Shown piece by piece: positions 1-5,067 of a stretch of DNA of 5,067 nucleotides. The stretch's first letter is position 1; every line of letters starts with the position of its first letter. Source of the DNA: Desulfobacteraceae bacterium (GTDB lineage Bacteria > Desulfobacterota > DSM-4660 > Desulfatiglandales > Desulfatiglandaceae); the NCBI GenBank assembly GCA_020349865.1, contig CP070700.1, positions 2,251,177 to 2,256,243 on the forward strand, in the 5' to 3' direction. The notes under the pieces were generated by a model. The model ran no database searches, was not told where the DNA came from, and worked only from the letters and a program-made list of their open reading frames with translations. Both the position numbers and the translations under genes were made by a program.

Positions 1-510
1 GCGGCAACCAATACAGTTCTGAGCCGTCTTGTCAAAAAGGGCCTCTTTCGGGAGGACCTTTATTTTCGGCTGAACATTGTTGAAATTTCTTTGCCGCCTT
101 TGCACGAACGCGGCGAGGATATCCTGCTACTGGTTCAGTTTTTTAGGGAAAAACTTTCCAAGGATATGAATCGCCCGGCGCCCCAATTATCAGACAAGGT
201 CCTTCAGATTTTTAAAAATTATCGGTGGCAGGGCAATGTCCGGGAGCTTGAAAATCTGATCCAGCGTCTGATGGTGCTGGCTGACGGTGATTTTATCGAT
301 GTAGCGGATCTGCCTGAACAAATGCGATTCAACATCAACTGGCGCAGAGGTCTCAACCGGCCTTTAGCGGAGGTTGAAGCGAAACATATTGTAAATGTGC
401 TAAACAGTGTTAAGGGGAACAAAACTCAAGCCGCCCAGATTCTGGGGATTGACCGCAAAACCCTCCGGGAAAAAATACGGCGGGCAAACCTATCAACCGA
501 AATCGGGTAG
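1..510 (+). CDS. Sigma-54-dependent transcriptional activator (NtrC family), C-terminal part, 5' truncated by window
   Basis: This is the last 169 residues of a bacterial enhancer-binding protein that uses ATP hydrolysis to open sigma-54 RNA polymerase promoters. The reading frame is open from base 1, so the start lies outside the window. Visible in order: sensor I-like AATN at residues 1-4; the arginine-finger stretch GLFREDLYFRLN at 14-25; LPPLHERGEDI at 31-41; the sensor II motif WQGNVRELENLIQR at 76-89; a linker; and a Fis-type helix-turn-helix at about 122-164 (GNKTQAAQILGIDRKTLREK region). The GAFTGA loop, Walker motifs and any receiver or sensory domain would lie upstream, so I cannot say whether it is a two-component response regulator or a PAS/GAF-type sensor. 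It sits directly upstream of a sigma-54 promoter, which makes it the obvious candidate regulator of the redox genes that follow; that link is inference. The family assignment is very secure. Confidence 0.95.
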   Translation, partial: AATNTVLSRLVKKGLFREDLYFRLNIVEISLPPLHERGEDILLLVQFFREKLSKDMNRPAPQLSDKVLQIFKNYRWQGNVRELENLIQRLMVLADGDFIDVADLPEQMRFNINWRRGLNRPLAEVEAKHIVNVLNSVKGNKTQAAQILGIDRKTLREKIRRANLSTEIG

Positions 511-519
511 TTTTTCCTC

Positions 520-545
520 ACCGAGGCATTTCTCCCCGGTTTTTT
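520..545 (+). terminator. Possible weak intrinsic terminator after the activator gene
   Basis: Ten bases after the activator stop codon, ACCG (520-523) can pair with CGGT (537-540), with a possible two-pair extension across a bulge, followed directly by a run of six T. The stem is short and imperfect, so this is a tentative call; position and T-run are the main support. Confidence 0.35.
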
Positions 546-577
546 CTCCCCCTCATCCACTTCTTCCATATGAGGAC

Positions 578-644
578 CACCCTAACATCCTTTCCTCTAA
601 TTTGATGTATCTATCTGATTTTTTGACTCATTCAGTTTAGGGTG
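578..644. promoter_or_regulatory. Candidate upstream activator site: separated 8-bp inverted repeat
   Basis: CACCCTAA at 578-585 is matched by its reverse complement TTAGGGTG at 637-644. Their centres lie roughly 127 and 69 bases upstream of the start site predicted from the sigma-54 promoter, a usual zone for enhancer-binding protein sites. The spacing between arms is long (51 bases) and an 8-base match in a region this size could arise by chance, so binding is only a suggestion. A second weak dyad, GCCA (644-647) with TGGC (658-661), overlaps the right arm. Confidence 0.25.
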
Positions 645-681
645 CCAAACGAACCGATGGCGTCTAAGCCCCTTTTTCATT

Positions 682-698
682 TTGGCATATAGATTGCT
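682..698 (+). promoter_or_regulatory. Sigma-54 (RpoN) -24/-12 promoter
   Basis: TTGGCATATAGATTGCT matches the consensus YTGGCACGRNNNTTGCW closely. The invariant GG (684-685) and GC (696-697) are separated by exactly 10 bases, as sigma-54 requires. Transcription should start near base 709, leaving a leader of about 65 bases before the small cysteine-rich gene at 774. The gene directly upstream encodes a sigma-54 activator, which strengthens the call. Deviations are the T instead of C at the end of TGGCAC and the non-consensus GR positions. Confidence 0.8.
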
Positions 699-760
699 CT
701 ATCTAAATGCAGCAATAATTCATTCATTCTTTTAACAAAAGAAACGAAAGCCCAAAAACG

Positions 761-767
761 AAGGAGG
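761..767 (+). promoter_or_regulatory. Strong ribosome binding site that decides the start of the small Cys-rich gene
   Basis: AAGGAGG abuts an ATG at 768 with no spacer, which would be unusable, but lies six bases ahead of the in-frame ATG at 774. The second ATG is therefore the likelier start. This is a near-perfect Shine-Dalgarno, the strongest in the window, suggesting the small protein is made in quantity when transcribed. Confidence 0.75.
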
Positions 768-773
768 ATGTGT

Positions 774-1085
774 ATGCAGGCTCAACCTCAAAATACAGGC
801 ATTTGTCAAACATGTATTTATGCATCCGAATGCGTTCACTTTCGGAATAACCAAATCGCTTGCAAACCGATCTGGTTTTGTGAAAATTTTGACAATAGGA
901 CCTCGCTACTGGCAGCTGAAAACAAAAGGATTTATTCAGAGGAGCGATCTTTTCAATATTCCAAGCCCAGCATTGAAGAGATTCCCGGAAGGATGAAAGG
1001 GTTATGCCTTAACTGTGAAAACCGAGCTTCATGTCTATTTCCAACAACTGAAGGAGGCGTTTGGTGTTGTGAAGAATACTGTTAA
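774..1085 (+). CDS. Small protein with duplicated cysteine motif, function unknown
   Basis: A 103-residue soluble protein with no signal peptide or membrane segment. It is the first gene after the sigma-54 promoter and upstream of the redox operon. It contains two related halves. The first has C11-x2-C14-x5-C20, then C30, then WFCENF around C36. The second has C78-x2-C81-x5-C87, then WCCEEY with C98/C99, and ends on C103. Each half therefore shows CxxC-x5-C followed 12-16 residues later by W-x-C-E-x-aromatic, a likely four-cysteine metal site repeated twice, joined by a polar linker (about residues 40-75). Zinc or an iron-sulfur cluster would fit. I recall similar unnamed small proteins near redox genes in sulfate reducers but cannot name a family. 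The start at 774 is preferred over 768 because of the ribosome binding site spacing. It could be a redox-complex accessory, a small electron carrier or a regulator; I cannot tell which. Confidence 0.85.
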   Translation: MQAQPQNTGICQTCIYASECVHFRNNQIACKPIWFCENFDNRTSLLAAENKRIYSEERSFQYSKPSIEEIPGRMKGLCLNCENRASCLFPTTEGGVWCCEEYC

Positions 1086-1326
1086 TAAGTGTTTGCCAGT
1101 CCGATAGAACTTTCCGGCTTGGATTTATGCCTTGATTCAACAATCTCTAGACGAAACTCGCAGCTGGTATGAACTTATCGCTCTGCCGGGTTTTTCGCTC
1201 AACAAGGAATGTGGGTTACAGGCAATTAAATGGGGAATAAAACAAATATAAGTCCATTTTTATACAGGAAAGAAAAATTGTTCTCATGCGGACAAGAAAT
1301 ATCATAAATGATAAAAAGGAAGAAAA
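1086..1326. other. 241-base gap between the small gene and the redox operon; no gene seen
   Basis: No convincing open frame or RNA gene is visible. The right half (about 1215-1326) is AT-rich and could hold a promoter, but I found no -24/-12 element and only a poor sigma-70-like pair (TTGTTC at 1279-1284, 16-base spacer, TATCAT at 1300-1305). No clear intrinsic terminator follows the small gene, so read-through from the sigma-54 promoter into the redox genes is possible. Confidence 0.5.
1300..1313. repeat. Perfect short dyad just ahead of the NuoE-like gene's ribosome binding site
   Basis: TATCAT-AA-ATGATA is a perfect 6-base inverted repeat around a two-base centre. It ends a few bases before the AAGGAAG Shine-Dalgarno (1316-1322) of the gene starting at 1327. 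It could be a half-site for a dimeric regulator, but it is short, AT-rich and could be chance. Confidence 0.25.
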
Positions 1327-2175
1327 ATGAACGCAGAAAATTTCCTCAGTATCATAGGGAAGCACCAAGCGCATCTGGGCGGACTGATTTCAATCCTTGA
1401 AGATATACAGACAGAGTACAGCTATCTTCCGGAACAGGCCCTTAGAGTGGTGGCCCAAGAAACGGGGTTTTCTCTGACCGATATATATGGAGTCGCTACT
1501 TTCTATAAATTGTTCAGTTTGAAGCCCAGGGGAAAACATCTCATTTCAGTATGCTCTGGAACTGCCTGCCATGTCCGCGCCTCGTCTGGCGTCGTTGAAG
1601 AGTTTGAACAAAGGCTCCAGATCAATGCCGGTGAAACCACTCCGGATAGTGAAATCACGCTTGCGACAGTGAACTGCCTCGGGGCCTGCGCACTTGGACC
1701 CATTGTAGTGGTAGATGGATACTACTTTTCGAATGTTAACAGGCAAATGGTTGGAGAAATCATTGATAATGCCAGGACTGGGATTGACAGGGTAGATGTT
1801 GATACAGACGAGAGAATATTTCCGCTCGAGGTCAGCTGTCCGCATTGCAACCGCAGCCTAATAGACAAAAATTTCAGTATCGATGGATATCCTTCGATAC
1901 GTGTGACCGTCTCTTTCGGGCGAAGACACGGTTGGGTCAGGCTGTCCTGCCTTTACGGAAGCTATTCTGTTGAACAGGAATACGAAGTGCCGATTGACAC
2001 TGTTGTCAATTTTTTCTGTCCCCATTGCCATGCTGAACTCAGCGGAGTATTGGACTGTACGTCCTGCGGTGCTCCGATGGTTTCGGCGTTCATACGGGGA
2101 GGCGGTGTTCTGCACATCTGTTCCCGCCGTGGGTGCAAGGCTCACATGCTGGATCTTCACGGCGCCAGCCTTTGA
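1327..2175 (+). CDS. NuoE/HndA/HydC-like [2Fe-2S] subunit with a long cysteine-rich C-terminal extension
   Basis: A 282-residue protein. Residues 1-150 are a complete NuoE-type module: an N-terminal helical segment (with YLPEQALRVVA and the DIYGVATFYKLF signature at 52-63), then a thioredoxin-like domain binding one [2Fe-2S] cluster through C76-x4-C81-x35-C117-x3-C121 (CSGTAC and CLGAC). In complex I, NAD-linked hydrogenases and HydABC-type enzymes this subunit pairs with the FMN subunit, here encoded immediately downstream. NuoE proteins normally end near residue 155-170. This one continues for about 115 residues with nine further cysteines: C171/C174 (CPHC), C208, C231/C234 (CPHC), C244/C247 (CTSC), C265 and C270. 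These look like one or two zinc-ribbon-type sites, of unknown role. The start at 1327 has an AAGGAAG Shine-Dalgarno at good spacing. The NuoE assignment is secure; the exact parent complex is inferred from context. Confidence 0.93.
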   Translation: MNAENFLSIIGKHQAHLGGLISILEDIQTEYSYLPEQALRVVAQETGFSLTDIYGVATFYKLFSLKPRGKHLISVCSGTACHVRASSGVVEEFEQRLQINAGETTPDSEITLATVNCLGACALGPIVVVDGYYFSNVNRQMVGEIIDNARTGIDRVDVDTDERIFPLEVSCPHCNRSLIDKNFSIDGYPSIRVTVSFGRRHGWVRLSCLYGSYSVEQEYEVPIDTVVNFFCPHCHAELSGVLDCTSCGAPMVSAFIRGGGVLHICSRRGCKAHMLDLHGASL

Positions 2176-2236
2176 CAAAGGGAAGTTTCAGGAAAAGAGC
2201 AAGACCACTTAAGCTGAAATGGCACAGGGATATGCT

Positions 2237-4087
2237 ATGAAACGACGAAAATCAATAGAAGATTTTGAGGCTTTGCAAAGCCGCATAATGACTGACCATG
2301 AGGCCGCTGTCCCCACCATTGTTATTCCGGCTGGCACTTGTTGCCAGGCAAGTGGTGCGAACGACCTCATTCGTGTAGCAAAACGAGAACTGCTGGGCAA
2401 AAAACTGACAGACACTGTCCGGCTAAGTATTACTGGTTGCCAGGGATTCTGCCAGATGGAACCTTCTGTACTTGTGGAGCCACGTGGAACCTTTTATCCA
2501 AAGGTGGGAATGAAGACCATGTCTCGAATCGTCGAGTGTGTAGCCAGAGATGAGGTCCTGGCAGATGAGTTCTTCATAACCCCGGATACGGGGGAACCGA
2601 TCGAAAGACAGGAGGACATCCCGTTTTTCAAGAATCAGGTTCGCACAATTTTGGGCAGGAATGAGAAAATAGATCCACTCTTTATATATGACTACATTAA
2701 AAACCAGGGGTATTCGAGTTTGGCAAAAGTTTTTAAAATGGCAGATCCTGACTGGGTCATAAATGAGGTCAAGGTCGCCGGGCTCCGAGGCCGTGGCGGT
2801 GCAGGCTTCCCCACGGGCCTTAAGTGGGAATTCCTGGCAAATCAAGCGAATGGTCATGGTAAATTTTTAGTTTGTAACGCGGATGAAGGGGATCCTGGTG
2901 CATATATGGATCGCAGCGTCCTTGAAGGGAATCCACACGGCGTTATCGAAGGAATGATAATTGGAGCCTATGCGACGGGAGCAACCGGTGGTGTGATCTA
3001 CGTCCGCAATGAATATCCCCTTGCAATCAAACATCTGATTATTGCACTCCGCCAGGCACGTGAATTGGGGATTCTGGGAGAAAATATTCTGGGAACTGGC
3101 TTTTCCTTTGACATCAATCTGGTCAAGGGAGCCGGTGCCTTTGTATGCGGCGAGGAGACGGCATTGATCCGTTCAATAGAAGGGAAAATGGGCGAGCCGC
3201 GGCAACGTCCACCCTTCCCCGTGCAGAAGGGAATCGAGGGAAAACCTACGGCAATCAACAATGTGGAGACATGGTCGAATATTCCGATCATTATCGAGAA
3301 GGGGGCCCATGAGTTTGCCAAGATTGGCACAGAGAATAATTCAGGCACTAAAATCTTCAGCTTGGTCGGTAAGGTCAAGTATACCGGACTTGTGGAAGTA
3401 CCCATGGGCACTACTATCAGAAGTATTGTTGATGAGATCGGCGGAGGGCCAATAGACAATGCCCGTATCAAGGCGATTCAAACGGGCGGACCGTCTGGTG
3501 GTTGCATTCCGGCCGATCTGTTTGACATTACGGTCGATTACGACAGCCTGAGCAAAGCCGGATCGATCATGGGGTCCGGTGGCATGATCGTTATGGACAA
3601 CAACACGTGTATGGTTGACATAGCGAAGTACTTCACGAATTTTTTAAAGGATGAGTCGTGCGGCAAGTGCTTCACGTGCCGCAAAGGAACCCAGAGAATG
3701 CACGAAATACTTGATGACATCTCACAAGGAAATACGACAAGCGAAAGTCTGGAACTCCTGGAAGAACTGGCGCAAGTGGTAAAGGACACGACCATGTGCG
3801 GCCTGGGACTGACAGCTTCAAACCCTGTACTTTCCACGTTGCGTCATTTCCGGAAGGAGTACTTAGCCCATATCCAAGACCGACGCTGTCCTTCAGGGGT
3901 ATGCAGAGCCCTCATTACCTATTCGATCAATGAAAAATGCAAGGGGTGTCAACTCTGCCTTGATGCGTGCCAACAGGATGCGATTAGTGGAAAAAAGAAG
4001 GAACGTCATATCATAGACCAGAGCAACTGCATAAAATGTGGGGCCTGCAAGAGTGTTTGTAAACTGGACGCCATAGATGTGGTCTAG
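2237..4087 (+). CDS. HydB/HndC/NuoF-like FMN- and NAD(H)-binding iron-sulfur subunit
   Basis: This is the flavin subunit that exchanges a hydride with NAD(H) through FMN and passes single electrons to iron-sulfur clusters; probably cytoplasmic. The protein is 616 residues. Domains: an N-terminal thioredoxin-like [2Fe-2S] domain (C35/C36, C68-x3-C72); the FMN loop GLRGRGGAGFPTG at 182-194; the NADEGDPGAYMDR flavin/NADH stretch at 214-226; GAGAFVCGEETAL at 298-310; a [4Fe-4S] site of the N3 type (C475, C478, C481 and C521); a C551-x4-C556 pair (CPSGVC); and a C-terminal two-cluster ferredoxin domain (C568/571/574/578 and C598/601/604/608). Plain complex I NuoF lacks the N-terminal and C-terminal cluster domains, so this is the HydB/HndC type seen in NAD-linked and electron-bifurcating enzymes. 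I chose 2237, where AGGGA at 2226-2230 gives a six-base spacer; an in-frame ATG at 2219 would add six residues but has no clear ribosome binding site. It follows the NuoE-like gene by 61 bases. Confidence 0.95.
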   Translation: MKRRKSIEDFEALQSRIMTDHEAAVPTIVIPAGTCCQASGANDLIRVAKRELLGKKLTDTVRLSITGCQGFCQMEPSVLVEPRGTFYPKVGMKTMSRIVECVARDEVLADEFFITPDTGEPIERQEDIPFFKNQVRTILGRNEKIDPLFIYDYIKNQGYSSLAKVFKMADPDWVINEVKVAGLRGRGGAGFPTGLKWEFLANQANGHGKFLVCNADEGDPGAYMDRSVLEGNPHGVIEGMIIGAYATGATGGVIYVRNEYPLAIKHLIIALRQARELGILGENILGTGFSFDINLVKGAGAFVCGEETALIRSIEGKMGEPRQRPPFPVQKGIEGKPTAINNVETWSNIPIIIEKGAHEFAKIGTENNSGTKIFSLVGKVKYTGLVEVPMGTTIRSIVDEIGGGPIDNARIKAIQTGGPSGGCIPADLFDITVDYDSLSKAGSIMGSGGMIVMDNNTCMVDIAKYFTNFLKDESCGKCFTCRKGTQRMHEILDDISQGNTTSESLELLEELAQVVKDTTMCGLGLTASNPVLSTLRHFRKEYLAHIQDRRCPSGVCRALITYSINEKCKGCQLCLDACQQDAISGKKKERHIIDQSNCIKCGACKSVCKLDAIDVV

Positions 4088-4121
4088 CAATCAGGCAAAT
4101 AATAGGGAGAGGAAAAGAGCA

Positions 4122-4799
4122 ATGATCAATCTTATCATAAATGGGTTGCCTGTCTCAGTGGATGAAGGGGCGACGCTGCTGGAAGCGGCAAGATTTTTGG
4201 GTTTCCCCATCCCGACCCTGTGTTACATGGACGGGCTTTCCCCTTACGGCGCCTGCCGGCTCTGCGTAGTAGAGATCGGTGAAGGACCAAGAGCAAAACT
4301 GGTTACTGCGTGCACGTATCCGGCAGAGGAAGGGCTCAAAGTGAGAACTGCCTCTACGCGTGTCATAAAAGCACGCAAGATGATCCTGGAGCTGCTCCTG
4401 GCCTCCTGCCCGCAGTCAAAAACAATACAGGATCTTGCTTCGGCCCATGGAGTTCGCCAGCAGCGCTTCAGGCAGGAGCATGAAAACTGTATCCTCTGCG
4501 GGCTGTGCGTGCGTATGTGCGAGGAACAGATGATGGCAAAGGCCATCGGGTTCCGTGGAAGAGGCCAGAACAGAAGCATTGGTACGCCATTTGATATTCA
4601 ATCAGATGTCTGCAGGCTCTGTGGCGGCTGTATGTACATCTGCCCGGCCTGTCAGCTCCGGTGCACCTATACGGAGCCTGAAAAGGCCGTGTGCGGCGGG
4701 TGTGAGAATCTAAGCTCGCCCTGTCTCGAGAAGGAACAATTCAATGACATGATGTGCTTCATGGACCCCTGTGTGGCCTGTGAGATAGCTAAAGATTAG
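4122..4799 (+). CDS. Short NuoG/HoxU/HydA-N-terminus-like iron-sulfur subunit
   Basis: A 225-residue electron-transfer protein. Residues 1-75 form a plant-type [2Fe-2S] ferredoxin domain with ligands C34-x10-C45-x2-C48-x15-C64. Next comes a helical linker (about 80-120), then two [4Fe-4S] motifs, C123/126/129/133 (CILCGLCVRMC) and C164/167/170/174 (CRLCGGCMYIC). The region where NuoG, HoxU and HydA carry the His-Cys3 cluster (HxxxCxxCxxxxxC) holds only C96, so that N5-type cluster appears to be absent. After the second [4Fe-4S] motif there are eight more cysteines in the tail: C177, C181, C191, C194, C201, C212, C217 and C220. There is no molybdopterin domain as in NuoG and no H-cluster domain as in HydA, so it is an electron relay, not a catalytic subunit. 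The start at 4122 is preferred because the purine-rich GGAGAGG (4106-4112) precedes it; an upstream ATG at 4077 overlaps the previous gene. It lies 34 bases after the NuoF-like gene. Confidence 0.9.
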   Translation: MINLIINGLPVSVDEGATLLEAARFLGFPIPTLCYMDGLSPYGACRLCVVEIGEGPRAKLVTACTYPAEEGLKVRTASTRVIKARKMILELLLASCPQSKTIQDLASAHGVRQQRFRQEHENCILCGLCVRMCEEQMMAKAIGFRGRGQNRSIGTPFDIQSDVCRLCGGCMYICPACQLRCTYTEPEKAVCGGCENLSSPCLEKEQFNDMMCFMDPCVACEIAKD

Positions 4800-4822
4800 A
4801 GATAAGAAAGGAGAATTCTGTG

Positions 4823-5067
4823 ATGTCACTATCAAGGATAAATGCCTCGGCTGCAACGCTGACGAAGAACAGAACGGAAAGTTCGATCGTACCGTCCTCG
4901 GGCATGTGTGTGACCTGCGTGGACGGCTGCATCGGCATGTGCGAGATCGGCAAATCGTCATATCGGGGTCATGAGGTGATATACCCACAACCCTTGGGCG
5001 TGATAACCACCGCGGGTGAGAAAGAATATCCTGTGGATTATTCACACTTCAACATCATGGGCAGTAC
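4823..5067 (+). CDS. FMN-binding glutamate-synthase-like protein, N-terminal part, 3' truncated by window
   Basis: An open frame of 81 complete codons runs off the window end. AAAGGAG (4807-4813) precedes the ATG at 4823 with a nine-base spacer; an overlapping GTG at 4820 in the same frame is an alternative start. The visible protein has a cysteine set C29-x2-C32-x3-C36-x3-C40 (GMCVTCVDGCIGMCEIGK), followed by RGHEVIYPQP and a YPVDYSHFNIMG segment. From recall this N-terminus is typical of the stand-alone FMN-binding glutamate-synthase-family proteins (related to the GltB synthase barrel domain) of anaerobes. The barrel, with its FMN and iron-sulfur residues, would lie beyond the window. These proteins have uncertain substrates and often lack the glutaminase domain. 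It sits 23 bases after the iron-sulfur subunit gene, so the two are probably co-transcribed. The family is recognised from only 81 residues, hence moderate confidence. Confidence 0.72.
   Translation, partial: MSLSRINASAATLTKNRTESSIVPSSGMCVTCVDGCIGMCEIGKSSYRGHEVIYPQPLGVITTAGEKEYPVDYSHFNIMGS

Noticed and set aside
407..640. A 77-codon open frame overlapping the end of the activator and running into the intergenic region.
   Set aside because: It starts inside the helix-turn-helix coding sequence in another frame, and its composition shows no family features; the region after 510 reads as non-coding.
719..729. Short ATTC tandem repeat (TTCATTCATTC) in the leader of the small gene.
   Set aside because: Under three full units; too short to mean anything as a slippage or regulatory repeat without comparative data.
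1095..1125. CCAGTCCG and CCGGCTTGG could fold into a hairpin shortly after the small cysteine gene.
   Set aside because: Pairing needs a bulge and a G-T pair, and no T-run follows, so it does not qualify as an intrinsic terminator.
1169..1240. A 23-codon open frame (ATG at 1169, TAA at 1238) in the gap before the NuoE-like gene.
   Set aside because: It has no ribosome binding site and no recognisable features; frames this short occur by chance.
1503..2178. Several minus-strand open frames (up to about 157 codons elsewhere in the window) opposite the redox genes.
   Set aside because: They are antisense shadows of clearly coding plus-strand genes, without ribosome binding sites or family motifs.
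2220..2236. TGGCAC...ATGCT at the start of the NuoF-like gene resembles a sigma-54 promoter.
   Set aside because: The GG and GC are 11 bases apart, not the required 10, and the GC is followed immediately by the preferred start codon, so a transcript from it would begin inside the gene.
2332..2346. TGGCA-n5-TGCCA palindrome inside the NuoF-like gene.
   Set aside because: It lies within coding sequence for the conserved GTCC segment, so the codons explain it; no evidence for an operator.

Overview
The window reads as a piece of a strictly anaerobic, respiratory or syntrophic bacterial genome, most likely Desulfobacterota (old Deltaproteobacteria). The reasons are a sigma-54 activator next to a well-formed -24/-12 promoter, several iron-sulfur redox proteins in a row, and protein flavours (extended NuoE, HydB-type NuoF, glutamate-synthase-like flavoprotein) that I associate with sulfate reducers and syntrophs. 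The lineage is inferred from recall, not from a search. All supported genes are on the + strand.

Layout. Bases 1-510 are the 3' end of a sigma-54-dependent transcriptional activator: the end of the AAA+ domain plus a Fis-type helix-turn-helix. Bases 511-773 are a control region with a weak terminator, an inverted-repeat pair that could be an upstream activator site, a near-consensus sigma-54 promoter (682-698) and a strong Shine-Dalgarno. Bases 774-1085 encode a 103-residue protein with a duplicated cysteine motif and no function I can name. A 241-base gap (1086-1326) follows. Then comes a tight run of four redox genes: a NuoE-like [2Fe-2S] subunit with a roughly 115-residue cysteine-rich C-terminal extension (1327-2175); a HydB/NuoF-like FMN, NADH and iron-sulfur subunit (2237-4087); a short NuoG/HoxU/HydA-N-terminus-like iron-sulfur subunit (4122-4799); and the start of an FMN-binding glutamate-synthase-like protein (4823 to the window end).

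How they may work together. NuoE plus NuoF form the NADH-oxidising/NAD-reducing FMN core shared by complex I, NAD-linked hydrogenases and the HydABC/Bfu class of electron-bifurcating enzymes. The short third subunit would carry electrons through one [2Fe-2S] and two [4Fe-4S] clusters. It has no H-cluster hydrogenase domain, so the partner catalytic module appears to be the glutamate-synthase-like flavoprotein or something further downstream. The best hypothesis is a sigma-54-controlled NAD(H)/ferredoxin-linked oxidoreductase of the bifurcating-core type with a non-hydrogenase partner of unknown substrate. The small duplicated-cysteine protein, the NuoE extension and the cysteine-rich tail of the third subunit are the least explained parts.
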